NCBI GenBank assembly: GCA_036417435.1
Contig: CM070909.1
Span: 5,302,597-5,366,596 of the forward strand
Origin: Inia geoffrensis
Taxonomy: Eukaryota; Chordata; Mammalia; Artiodactyla; Iniidae
Length of the DNA stretch: 64,000 nt
Direction: 5' to 3'
The position numbers and the translations under genes were made by a program. The number at the start of each line of letters is the position of its first letter. Positions within the stretch are counted from its first letter, which is position 1. This document shows, piece after piece, positions 1 through 10,269 of the stretch. The notes under the pieces were generated by a model. It worked only from the letters and a program-made list of their open reading frames with translations. It ran no database searches and had not been told where the DNA came from.

Positions 1-61
1 GCAACGGGAGAGGCCACAACAGTGAGAGGCCCGCGTACCGCAAAAAAGAAAAAAAAAATAG
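1..61 (+). repeat. CHR-type SINE, short form, 3' end only
   Basis: The window opens inside a short-form CHR SINE. Only the tail is present: a GGGAGAGGCCACAACAGTG block, GAGAGGCCCGCGTACCGC, then an A-rich tail. The 5' part lies outside the window. The same tail occurs in the complete short forms at 19514-19737 and 27850-28060. Confidence 0.85.
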
Positions 62-162
62 CATTCAAGTTGATGATATTCACACTGACCAGTAATAAGC
101 CTGTGAGTGGCAACCCTCTTGTCAACCAGTAAGTACCATCTAAAGTTTAAAACAGCACCAAG

Positions 163-476
163 GGACTTCCCTGGTGGCACAGTGGTTAAGAATCCACCTG
201 CCAATGCAGGGGACACGGGTTCGAGCCCTGGTCCGGGAAGATCCCACATGCCGCGGAGCAATTAAGCCCAGGTGTCACAACTACTGAGCCCACACACCAC
301 AACTACTGAAGCCCGCACGCCTAGAGCCCGTGCTCTGCAACAAGAGAAGCCACTGCAATGAGAAGCCCGCGCACCACAATGAAGAGTAGCCCCTGCTCGC
401 CTCAACTAGAGAAAGCCCATGCGCAGCAACGAAGACCCAACACAGCCAAAAAAAAAAAAAATTCATTTTTAAAAAA
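163..476 (+). mobile_element. CHR-type SINE, long form, complete
   Basis: This is a full long-form SINE running from GGACTTCCCTGGTGGCACAG through the tRNA-derived promoter (B box around GGTTCGAGCCC) and the repeated CACAACTACTGAGCC segments to CACAGCC plus poly-A. It is flanked by a 9-bp direct repeat, AGCACCAAG, at 154-162 and 477-485, the expected target-site duplication of L1-driven insertion. Confidence 0.93.
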
Positions 477-761
477 AGCACCAAGTACCCGAGCCCTGGA
501 ATACAGCATCATGGGGCTGGGTGCCCAATGGGGATGATGACGTGCCTATGAGATCAGGAGCGGGTAACACATGTCCAACCCACAGATTCTGCTTTCCAGG
601 CGGGTCCACAGGGTCATTCTGACCCAGGCAAGGTTTCTCCTGCCCAGGTGACTTTAGTCCGGGAAAACACTCCAACTTAGTGACTGTTGGCAAGAGTTTA
701 TAAAGTACACACCATGAGCCCTGAACAAAGGTATGGGAAAGGATATCAAAAAGAGAGAGAG

Positions 762-1124
762 GGGGGCTTCCCTGGGGGCGCAGTGGTTAAGAATCCACCT
801 GCCAACGCAGGGGACACAGGTTCAAGCCCTGGTCCGGGAAGATCCCACCTGCCGCGGAGCAACTAAGCCCGTGCGCCACAACTATTGAGCCTGCGCTCTA
901 GAGCCCATGAGCCACAACTACTGAGCCTGTGTGCCACAACTATGGAAGCCCGCGTGCCTAGAGCCCGTGCTCTGCAACAAGAGAAGCCACCGCAATGAGA
1001 AGCCCGCGCACCGCAACGAAGAGTAGCCCCGGCTCGCCGCAACTAGAGAAAGCCCGTGCGCAGCAACAAAGACCCAAAGCAGCCAAAAATAAATAAATAA
1101 AACAAAATAAATAAATGTTTTTTT
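762..1124 (+). mobile_element. CHR-type SINE, long form, complete
   Basis: Long-form SINE starting GGGGGCTTCCCTGG and ending in an AAATAAATAAATAAA-type tail. The purine repeat AAAAAGAGAGAGAG flanks it at 748-761 and 1125-1138 as a target duplication. The second copy runs on into a longer GA-rich tract to about 1180. Confidence 0.92.
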
Positions 1125-1225
1125 AAAAAGAGAGAGAGAGAAAGAGAAGAAGGAGAAGAAGAAGGAGGAGGAAAAGGAAAATATGTGACCCTCTCAGGGA
1201 GTTTATATGGTCTGGTTAGGAAGAT

Positions 1226-2085
1226 AAGATTAACATACAAAATGGTTTTTATAACATTTATTGTTCTTTCTCCTGTTTAGAAAAGCAATACAGTTTCACT
1301 GCAGAAAACTTAGAAAATTAAATAGAAGAAAAGCAAAACCATTCCAAATCTCATTGCCCGAGATTAACCACAGTTAACAGCGTGAAGTGTGAAGTTTTCC
1401 AGCCCATCCTCCGCACGCTGACAGACAGCGCACTGTCCCTACCCTCACCTCACACTTACTCATGGGAGGGGGTTCCTGGGGATCATAAATCCTCCCGTTT
1501 CCTCTTTCCCTGCTGGAGATGTCTGCCTGGGAATGTGATTGGGCTTAAAGCACAGAGAAGGGTTTTTTTAAGCCTCTTCAGGCTCTCAGCGTAGCCATCG
1601 ATCAACGACAGCTCTGTGGAGGATGATTCCCAGGCAGATGGGCCTCTTGTAAGGTGAGGACAAAGGAAGTGGCTGCCACAGCTCTGCACCAAAACTCTAA
1701 GGCTATTCCCACTTGGGTCAGAAAGCATCATGTTGTTTATGGGGAAATGGTTTCTTCTATAAGGCTGCTCCGGAGAGCACCGTACTGGAGAGTTAATATT
1801 AGTCGTGTGTGTATGCGTGAGTGTGCTTGTGTGTGATTCTGAATGACTAGGAAGAAACCCTAATTCTGCATCTCTCAAGGGCAGTGAGAGCTTAAAAGGA
1901 CGCAGGCCCACTTTGAGCGGACCTGCTTAAGGCAAGGCCCCCTGTGGTGGGCGTCTAGACTACAGGTCCTCAGCTAGGAGCCCCACGCAGTGTCGGATGG
2001 TACTGAGCTTACAGCTGAAATTAGCATTCAAGGGGAAACCATCAGGAAATACCGTATATATATACGTTTTTGGATTTTCAGCTTT
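1226..2085. other. Unassigned non-coding sequence
   Basis: No gene is recognised. Around 1290-1380 an A-rich stretch ending in GATTAACCACAGTTAACAG resembles an old interspersed repeat, family not identified. Two overlapping open frames near 1483-1911 have no recognisable domain and include translated low-complexity sequence. Confidence 0.5.
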
Positions 2086-2176
2086 TACTGAAAGAAAGAG
2101 AAAGAGAAAGAAAGAAAGAAGGGAGGGAAGGAAGGAGGGAAGGAGGAAAGGAAGGAAGGAGGGAAGGAGGGAAGGT
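2086..2176 (+). repeat. GAAA/GGAA microsatellite
   Basis: About 90 bp of interrupted GAAA, GGAA and GGGA units. It is purine-only on the plus strand, so it could form triplex-type structures. Interruptions suggest an ageing repeat that is still length-variable. Confidence 0.9.
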
Positions 2177-2396
2177 CTGATAATCAAGGGCTCTTTTTTT
2201 TTTAATTAAGGAAATTAGCCCTTTGGGTGTCATATTTTTTCCTGGTGTGCTGTCTTTTTAATTTTGGGGGGCTTTTAATTGTTGTCATTTGTTTTTATTT
2301 CTGTGCAGAAATTTTAAATTATGTAGTCAAATTTATCAATCGTTTCTTCTATGACTTCTGAATTTCATATCTTGCTCAGAAAGATTTTAGTCACCT

Positions 2397-2752
2397 GTAT
2401 GAGTTTGAAAGCCTGCCATAACAGAGTACCACAGACAGGGTGGCTTAAACAACAGAAATGTATTTCCTCTCAGTTCTGGAGGCTGGAGGTCCAAATCAAG
2501 GTGTCGTCAGGGTTCGTTTCTTCTGAGGCCTCTCTCCTTGGCTTTATCTCCTGTGTCTTCTCTCTGTGCCTGTCTGTGTCCTAATCTCTTCTTACGTGGA
2601 CACCAGTCATATCGGATTAGGGCCCACTGCTATGACCTTATTTTAAATTTAATTACCTTCCCTATCTCCAAAAACAGTCACATTCTGAGATACTGGGGGT
2701 TAGGACTTCAACATATGAATTTTGAGGGAACACAATTCAGCCCCTAACATCA
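2397..2752 (-). mobile_element. MLT1-type MaLR LTR, antisense
   Basis: The antisense LTR pattern runs from GCCATAACAGAGTACCACAG through GGAGGCTGGAGGTCC, TTCTTCTGAGGCCTCTCTCC and GTCACATTCTGAGATACTGG to CACAATTCAGCCCCTAACA. It is inserted in the old L1, so it is younger than that L1. It is a solitary LTR with no internal viral genes. The exact subfamily is not certain. Confidence 0.75.
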
Positions 2753-2952
2753 TCCAAGATTATTTCCCTAAATTGTCCAACTGTTTTACTTTTATGGTTT
2801 TATTTTTAACATCCAAATATTTGCTCCATCTGGAATTTGTTTTGGTATAAGGAATGAGGTAGGGATCTAATTTTTTTTCTAGATAGTAAGTTAAATGTTT
2901 CAACTCCATTTATTAATAATTTTACCCCCAAAATCTTGACATTCTACCTTTT

Positions 2953-3332
2953 TCTTTTTTTAAAAAAATTTTTCTAAAGTTATTAATTTATTTTTGGCTG
3001 TGTTGGGTCTTTGTTGCTGTGAGCGGGCTTTCTCTAGTTGCGGCGAGCGGGGGCTACTCTTCATTGCGGTGCACGGGCTTCTCATTGCACTGGCTTCTCT
3101 TGTTGTGTGCACGGGCTTCTCATTGCACTGGCTTCTCTTGTTGTGGAGCACGGGCTCTAGGCACGCGGGCTCAGTAGTTGTGGCCCACGGGCTCTAGAGC
3201 GCGGGCTCAGTAGTTGTGGCACACGGGCTTAGTTGCTCGGTGGCATGTGGGAATCTTCCCCGACCAGGGATTGAACCTGTGTCCCCTGCCTTGGCAGGCA
3301 GATTCTTAACCACTGCGCCACCAGGGAAGCCC
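2953..3332 (-). mobile_element. CHR-type SINE, long form, antisense, with internal 38-bp duplication
   Basis: The antisense SINE starts at its T-rich tail complement and ends at CACCAGGGAAGCCC. The target duplication TCTACCTTTT is at 2943-2952 and 3333-3342. Inside, a 38-bp segment beginning GTGCACGGGCTTCTCATTGC is tandemly doubled at 3069-3144, so the element is longer than its siblings. Confidence 0.92.
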
Positions 3333-3640
3333 TCTACCTTTTCCTTATACACATTTCTCATGTATATTTGGGTCTCTTTCTGGATACTATTTTATACCAC
3401 TAATCTGTCAATTCCTGTGCCACTGGCAAACTTTTAATTATGGTAATTTTATAATACATTTCAATCCTCTAGGGCTAATCTTACCCTGTTATTTTTCCTT
3501 TTCAGAATTTTATCACAATTTCTGCACGCTCACCTTTCAGCATTTACTTTAGCATTGCCTTGTCTAGCTGTAGGAAAGTTCTGATGGCATTCTGGGGGGT
3601 CAAATATATAGATGCGTTTCGGAAGACTTTACATGTTTGT

Positions 3641-4439
3641 ACAATTGGGATTCCACATGTCAATATCAGTTCTTGGCGCTGTTTTACCCTTTTGCACTGC
3701 TTGACTTTTTAACCATGTACGTGTCTTACTTTTTGAGACCAGGAAAAAGCGTGTTTCCATTCGAATAAAAAACAGAAAAAGTAAAAGAATGCAGCAGAGG
3801 TAAACAACGATTAGCAGAGAGAAATTTATCTAGAGGAGCCATTTTGGAGCTCCTTAAATTATTCTCAGCCCCACAATTACATCTTCTGTTTACGGTAAGT
3901 CTTGCCTTCTCACGGGTGGAGCAAACTAGATTCAGCAACGCATTTTGACACAGTCTGCACGCTGCACCAATGAGAAATGTTAGTTCTCCCCACTGCCCCA
4001 TCTCATCTGTGCAAATTCAAAAGAGACGCGCCTCTCTCAAAGGTTGTCCGGGCTGAGAGAGGCCGACGGTGGACGACGTAGCTGCTTTCCCCAACCCTCC
4101 CCGGCCACGGCCATCACTGTGTGACCGCACCCAGGAGGGTCAGCTTCCCAGCGACAAAGAAGCTGCTCCAGGACCTCCTGCAGGCTCACCAGCGACCAGC
4201 TGCTCTTGTCACACGAGCTCCAGCGTCCTGCCTGCCCTCCCGGCGCACAGCCCAGGCCCCGTGCGCCAGCGCCCGGGCCTATAGCGCAGGGAGAAGGTGA
4301 ATCCGGAGCCACGCTTCTGAAGACGCGGTTTCCAGCGTTGTTGCTTGGGTGCCAAGTGAAGGCCTGCTAGCTCTCCCCTTTTCTTCCTTGCTTCGTGCAT
4401 TCCCGTTCCGCACACGAGTGGGAGGATCCTTTGGAAACA
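3641..4439. other. Unassigned, moderately CpG-bearing sequence
   Basis: No repeat family or coding exon was recognised. CpG dinucleotides are more frequent from about 4025 (GAGACGCGCCTC) to 4340 than in surrounding DNA, but density is well below that of the island at 54.4-55.25 kb. Open frames on both strands here are short and have no known domain. Confidence 0.45.
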
Positions 4440-4945
4440 CAAGTCAGCACCGTGTCACTCCTGTGCTCACAGCCCTCCGCTGACCTGCCGCCTCGCCCGG
4501 AGTGAGAACCCGAGTCCTCACAGGGGCCGACTTCTGGCTCCACGTGATGCGCCCGCCCACCCCAACGCCTGTGACCTCGCCTCCAGCTGCTCTCCCTGCT
4601 CTCCACTCTCCTCCAGCCACGCTGGCCTCCTCGCTGTCCCCTTAGCGCCCGGAGCCCCCTCACCTCAGACGGCCCCACGGGCCGGTCCCGCACCTCCTTC
4701 AGATCTTTACGCAAATGTCACCGTCTCAGGGAGGCGTTTTCTGGTCACCCTGCCTGACACTGTAAGCCCTGTGCTCCCCACCCCCGTTCCTGACTTTATT
4801 TTCCTTGCCAGAAACAACGGCATACTTCAGTTTCTTAATTAGCATCCGTCTCCCCTCACTAGAGTGTAGGCAGGGATCTTCGTCTGTTTGCTGCTGTAAA
4901 GGTGTTACAGTCTCACAGACGCCTGCTGAATGAACGAACCGGTGA
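4440..4945 (+). mobile_element. L2 LINE 3' end
   Basis: An ancient L2 3' region in sense orientation. Landmarks are CTTTACGCAAATGTCACCGTC, CAGGGAGGCGTTTTCTGGTC, a CCTGACTTTATTTTCCTTGCC segment, AGAGTGTAGGCAGGGATCTT and the terminal CCTGCTGAATGAACGAACC. It is heavily diverged and non-coding. Confidence 0.75.
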
Positions 4946-5334
4946 CGAATCCCTCTGGGCTGGCATCAAGGAGATCCACCATCTCCCATCTCCCCAGAGC
5001 CACCCAGGCTTTGGAGTCCCTGGCTCTGGCTCACAGAGTAAGAGCTTCACTTTCATGGAGCCATTCGACTGAGATCTGGGACACCTAGAGACACAGCTCC
5101 CCTTAGTTTTTCAAGGAAACTGCCTTGTTTGCAGAGTGAATAATTAAGATCTCTTCAAAGATAAACCAAGTCTAATTTTGCCTATAGTCAAACCTTCCTT
5201 GTTTAATAGGAAGGAAGCTCTGCCGGGCACGATGCATTTATTCATTGTGCATTTATTGTAATTTGATGCGTAGCATTACTGAAATAAATCTGTTTGCTAG
5301 TTCCCTTAGTCAGGGGAGAGAGGGTGCTCAGATA
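4946..5334. other. Unassigned AT-rich sequence
   Basis: Nothing recognisable. It contains several ATTTATT motifs near 5236-5285 but no coding or repeat signature that I can name. Confidence 0.4.
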
Positions 5335-5829
5335 TTCATTTATTGAGTGCCAACTAGAGCCAGGATCTTATACGGCGCTGGAGATAACTCCCGCCTTCAT
5401 GAAACTCACTGTCTCCTGGGGGAGACACACAATAAACTGACTAGTAAACATACAGTTACAAACTGGAAAAAGAACTATGAAGGTAACAGAGAGAATACTG
5501 TGACAGATGATAATGGAGATGGACCCTCTTCGATACACGCAAGGTAGGCCCATCTGAGGAGAACATATTTAAGCTGAAATTTGAGGGTGAGAAGAGTCAA
5601 CCACGGCACACGCGGACACGGAGATCTGGTGTGTTCTCAGAGCTGACAGGAGGCCGAGGCAGCTGGGGCAAAGCAAAAGACAAGAAGAAGGCCTCGAGGA
5701 TGTTGAGGATGTTGGCAAGATGAGGCCAGACCGTGGATCCCCTTGCAGGTCTCTGTGCACCGTGCAACCACTGAGGAGTTATTAAGCAGGTGGTGACCTA
5801 ATCCAACTTGCTTCGTTACAAACTCACTC

Positions 5830-6165
5830 TGACTCTTGTATGAGTATGGCAGCTACCAGCCACATGCAGCCACTGAGCACTTGAAACACAGCACGTCAGA
5901 GCTGAGGTGCACTGTAAGTGTACCGTATACATGGTCTGGTATATTTTAAGTGACATTAAAAATGTACAGTACCTCATTAATAATTTTTATATTGATTACA
6001 CATTGAAATGATATTTTGAATATATTAGGTTAATAGAATGTATGATTTAAATTAATTTCACCAGTTTTGTTTTGTTTTAGTTTAAAGTGGCTACTGGAAA
6101 AATTTTGATTACACACGTGGTCATATTCTATTTCTGTGGACACTGCTGCTCTTGCTGTTTACGAA
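5830..6165. mobile_element. hAT-Charlie-like non-autonomous DNA transposon
   Basis: This AT-rich segment contains GGCAGCTACCAGCCACATG, CACTGAGCACTTGAAACAC, CTCATTAATAATTTTTATA and AATTAATTTCACCAG, and ends near CTATTTCTGTGGACACTGC. These are landmarks of MER-type hAT elements that carry the AGCCACATGTGGCT motif. It has no transposase coding sequence. Confidence 0.6.
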
Positions 6166-6177
6166 AAACAGATTTGA

Positions 6178-6300
6178 GAGACTTCCCTAGTGGTCTAGTG
6201 GTTAGGATTCGGTGCGTTCACGGCTGTGGTCCGGGGTTCAATCCCTGGTTGGGGAACTGAGATCCTGCAAGCTGTGCGGTGTGGACAAAGAGAAAAAGAA
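6178..6300 (+). mobile_element. Short older tRNA-derived SINE
   Basis: About 120 bp: ACTTCCCTAGTGGTCTAGTG, a GTTCAATCCCTGGTTGG B-box region, a GGAACTGAGATCCTGCAAGC body and a short A-rich tail. It lacks the second half seen in long-form copies and resembles the older CHR-1/Bov-tA-like form. CAGATTTG near 6169 and again after the tail near 6305 suggests a target duplication. Confidence 0.8.
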
Positions 6301-6930
6301 AAGCAGATTTGCGAGGGAGCAATGGGGGAAGTGAGATGACCAGTGATGAGGCTCTTGCTGGAATTTAGAAACGATGGGCTAGTCATCATTGATGGCGAGG
6401 GTGTTGCATGGAAAATGGAGAGAAGTATCAATAAATACATTTGAGGTCTGCTTTTTGGTGGTGATGGGGGGTGGATCTGTAGGATTTACTGATGAATCAA
6501 GGATGACTCCCACATTTCTGACTTGAGCAGCAGGTTACATGGAAGTGCTGTTACTGGGATGAGTAAAACCAGTGGAGGGGTGGGAAGGGAATCCCAAGCC
6601 CAGTGTTGGACATACTGAGATAGCCCCTCCCAAAGGAGGTGTCGAGCTGGCAGCTCTGAGGCCGGAGCTCAGAGGAGAGGTTTGGACTAGAGTAGAGAGA
6701 AAACTTTGAGCGCATAAGAGGTACATCGGGTTAGGAAGATGGTGCAGAGAAAAAGAGAAGAGGGCTGGAGCACGGGACCCCGGTGGGCCAGTCAGTTCAT
6801 GTGCCATAAAGACAAGGGCCCCCACAGGGAGCAAAGGAACAGAGACCTAAGAGGGACACAGGGGAGTCGTGGTGCCACCGAACAAAGGGAGGAGGCTGAG
6901 AAAGAGCGTTCCCAGCGCTGACAACTAGCC

Positions 6931-9599
6931 GGAGAGTCCAACGGAGAAGCACCGACAGAGTCCACAGGTCCTGGCTACGTGGGGCCGGATCCAGCGCCGA
7001 ACCCGACGAGGCCACTTGTCGGCGCAGGAAGGGAGGGAGATGGTGGCAGACGGAGGGGCAGTCTGCGGCGAAGACTTAACCCTTCCAAGAGGTTTGGGTC
7101 GAGGAGGGCACCCAGAGAGAGAAGACGAGTGCGGGAACGGTGATAGCCGGGTGGGATTAAGGACACGGGATGGGCCAGGCATGAGCAAAGGGACATAGCC
7201 CTCCAGTGGTGGAGGAGGGCAGATGGGCCACGGGGGCAGGAAGCTCCAGCCTCAGGGCTCCTCCCTGCCTGCGGCCCTTTCAAGGCCTAGTTTCGATTTG
7301 TAATTTTGTGTTCTTTCTCTTAAAGACGGCCCCCAAGTTACATAGGCTGCGGGCTGCGCAAAACCTGGCTCCTCGACAACCCCGCCCCCAGCATGGAGGG
7401 ACTGACTTTTGATAAGAGGAGAGATGGCCCAGGGTTTCTCGAACTGCAGTGATGACAATAAATGAAAAAAGCCTCAAGACATGAAACATTTTGTCAGAGG
7501 GACCCAGGGATTTGGGTCCCCAGCTTAAGAGTCACTGATGTGCTGGAGGCGTTCACACACCGGACTCGGGACGGGAACCCGAGGCCAGGCTGGCTTCACG
7601 GAGTGTGGCCTGCGTGGCCTCAGAGGCTCAGAAGGACCCTGGCTCGGTGTAGTGGCCTGCTGTCACCACCTTCAAGTTCCTCATAGTATCTGAACAAGGG
7701 GCCGCACATCTTCACTCTGCACTGGGCCCTGCAAGTTATGCACGGGTCCTGGCCAAATGTTGATATTTGACTTTTTGAAAATTGAGATACAATTCACATG
7801 CTGTAATCCCTGACCCAGTGGTACCTCCGTATCCTCATCTTCAAGTCACCGTGATGAACCCCCTCTGAGGTGGGTGGTGGGACAATGAATGTGAGTTCTG
7901 TGGGCTCCTCCGACCACGTGCCTCTTCCCGCAGAGTAAGCCCTCGGCTGCGTCTGGGGCATCACTGTTCAGCGTGCCCTGGTTTCCCACAGCTGAGGCTT
8001 TCTATTCTCAACCCCACCGATGGGATTTTTTTCTTCGTTTTTCCACCAACAGCCTTTTCCAAATGAGGGTTAAATACATCGATCGCATCATTCTCTCTCC
8101 CAAGCTGTCTCTGCTAGGGCTTGGGTCCATCAGTGACTGCCCCATGCAAGAGGTACAAGCAGATGCAGACGCAGGACTGGACTGGGCAGAGCTAGTGCTT
8201 TCCGTCCCCTTCCTCCTATGAGGGGGCCTGAGACAACAGATCGGCAGAGCTAGAGAAGGAAAAAGAGAGGCATTCCTGTTTCTGGCATTTGCAGGGCTCA
8301 AGGCACAAATACAGACAAAGAAACACACTACAGAGTTAATATTTAAAGTTTAAAACTTAGGCTAACAAGCTGTTAAAATCTTATATCCTTCTACTTTGAG
8401 AAACATATTTTCATAACGCTGGCTTGGTTTAAATTTGGAGTTTTTGCTGGAACGTGACAGTGTGAAGTGAGCCGGCCTCCAGTCCGCTCCACGTCTCTCC
8501 CCATTCGTGGCTGAAAACGTTTTGGAGGCGATGGAGCAGTAGCCACAGAGGGACGGAAGGCACTGGGGACAGAGAACTTCCAAATCTTGCCCTTGAGCCA
8601 AGCTGGGCTTGTGAGCCTATCCTGGTTTTATGATCACGATGGGGATTCAGTCCTCAGTATCGGGGAAGATGCAGGAAAGCTGGGGTCAGCTGAGGACAGC
8701 GCTCAGGTTCACGCCGTCACCCGCACCCTGCACACCTTGGGGTTCGCTCCCCAGCCTCTCAAGGTCCTCTCCTTGAATGACACGGGATACGAACCCGTGT
8801 CCCCTGCATCGGCAGTGAATGACTGCCCGGCAGTACCAGGTGCCTTCCCATGGGCTTGACGAGCGCAGCAAAGGTGCACGTAGAGAAGGAAAGGTGCGGC
8901 GGGAGGTCTTGAAGGACACGGGTCCCCAGACGCCGTGTTTTCCGGCCTTTCCGCAGCTGATCTCAGCCTGTGTCCTTGACAAGAACAGGATGAGGTGCTT
9001 GCTCTCACACAGGAGGTGCGGGGGTCGGGGGGGGGCTAGACGTGGATGTCCACAGGAAGTCGTGGTGAGGAGAGCAGACCTCAGATGGATGTCCGAGGTC
9101 TCCCCCCGAGAAGGATAAGCTTCAGCATGATGTGAGGCCACCACGGTCACCAGGACGACAGTAAACGGAATTTAGCCAAGCTCCTGGTAGCTGGCTTGCT
9201 TTCCAGTATTTATGTCAAACAGATAATGAGCAGCAGGCAGAGCTGCCAGGTGGAAAGAATCTTCCTGAGAATAAAGTCAAGACAGAAGAAAACGGAGTCC
9301 ACAGACTCAGGGAGACAGCGGACGTGAGCAACCCATCTGATGACGGGGGCCCCAGCCTTGCCGAAGATGAAACTTGACCATCTTGGCTACAGGCCAAGAA
9401 ACTGTTCCTCTGCTTTTTTTTTTTTTTTTTCCACGAGTAAGTTTAAATTGGTCTTCTGTCACTTGTGGATGAAAGGGTCCTGACTGATGCCTGGAGCAAG
9501 GCTCTATAACGTGCGTGGCTGGAGAGCTGAGATGAGTTGATGGCACAGAGACGATCCTTCCAAATGTGAGTGTGGTATAAACTAGACACACATCACTTT
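6931..9599. other. Unassigned non-coding region
   Basis: No gene is recognised. The stretch is moderately GC-rich with scattered CpGs near 6950-7230. Near 7690-7760 a segment (AACAAGGGGCCGCACATCTT, CACTGGGCCCTGCAAG) resembles the one at 35373-35425, so both are probably one old repeat. Open frames up to about 154 codons (8686-9150, minus) have no domain and are interrupted in other frames. A T-run lies at 9414-9432. Confidence 0.45.
8774..8823 (-). other. 34-bp SINE shard between 8-bp direct repeats
   Basis: Positions 8782-8815 match only the B-box core of an antisense CHR SINE (GAACCCGTGTCCCCTGCATC followed by GGCAG), with no SINE sequence on either side. TGAATGAC flanks it exactly at 8774-8781 and 8816-8823. 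This looks like a captured fragment with target duplication, not a truncated SINE, because both SINE ends and the A-tail are absent. Confidence 0.8.
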
Positions 9600-9813
9600 G
9601 TGGGGTTTTTTTTTGTTTTTTGGTTGTTTTTTTTTTTGCGGTACGCGGGCCTCTCCCGTCGCGGAGCACAGGCTCCGGACGCGCAGGCTCAGCGGCCATG
9701 GCTCACGGGCCCAGCCGCTCCGCGGCATGTGGGATCCTCCCGGACCAGGGCACGAACCCGTGTCCCCTGCATTGGCAGGCGGACTCCCAACCACTGCGCC
9801 ACCAAGGAAGCCC
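9600..9813 (-). mobile_element. CHR-type SINE, short form, complete, antisense
   Basis: A T-rich tail complement, GCGGTACGCGGGCCTCTC, the GCTCAGCGGCCATGGCTCAC region, the B-box complement and CACCAAGGAAGCCC at the end. The target duplication is about TAGACACATCACTTTG, at 9582-9599 (with an extra CA) and 9814-9829. A young cetacean-type insertion. Confidence 0.94.
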
Positions 9814-10269
9814 TAGACACATCACTTTGAACGAGAACCGATCAACATTCTCCAGAGATCTGTACAAGCACGTGACCAGAAGAAGCCACTCCTTCTAACT
9901 CCACTCCTCTTAACTAGCACCCAACTACCATCACCACACTCTGTCCGTTCCCACAACATACACACACCAACCACTGCCTGAAATTCTCCTGTGTGGAGAG
10001 CAAAGAAGCAAAGAAAGCCATATATATGTCCACCAACCAACTGACAGTAAGACTGTTTTTGCTACGGACTCCCAGGGTAAAGGGCGTATTGTCGTAATGA
10101 CATGATCACACACAAATACTTACTGAGTTCCTACTAGGTGTAAGGCATTAGGATAAATATTGTGGCAGGTTCAGGGGAGTGGAAAACACTGGTTCTGCCT
10201 TCAAAGAGTTTATAAAGTTAATGGGGAGATAAAGCCTAAATAGTGTATATAGAAAGTTTAAAAACAATA

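Larger units (their letters stand above)
2215..3640 (-). mobile_element. Old L1 fragment (antisense), split by an LTR and a SINE
   Basis: The pieces 2215-2396, 2753-2952 and 3343 to about 3640 read as consecutive parts of an L1 ORF2/3' region on the minus strand. Typical traces are CTCAGAAAGATTTTAGTCACC continuing to AAGATTATTTCCC, a CTCCATTTATTAATAATTTTACC block, and TTTCTGGATACTATTTTATACC. No open frame survives. Boundaries are approximate. Confidence 0.7.
5335..6930 (+). repeat. Long ancient interspersed repeat, interrupted twice
   Basis: A roughly 1.6-kb old mammalian repeat of a type seen again at about 10.1 kb, 48.9-49.13 kb and 62.18-62.74 kb. It starts TTCATTTATTGAGTGCCAAC and GGGGGAGACACACAATAAAC, continues with a diverged repeat segment near 6320-6510 (TCAAGGATGACTCCCACATT) and ends near GAGGCTGAGAAAGAG. 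I know the pattern as a dispersed element but cannot name the family with confidence. It is interrupted by a DNA transposon (5830-6165) and a SINE (6178-6300). Confidence 0.6.

Noticed and set aside
163..476. tRNA genes at the GGTTCGAGCCC B-box motifs
   Set aside because: All such motifs lie inside SINE copies or the SINE shard; no sequence has a full cloverleaf.
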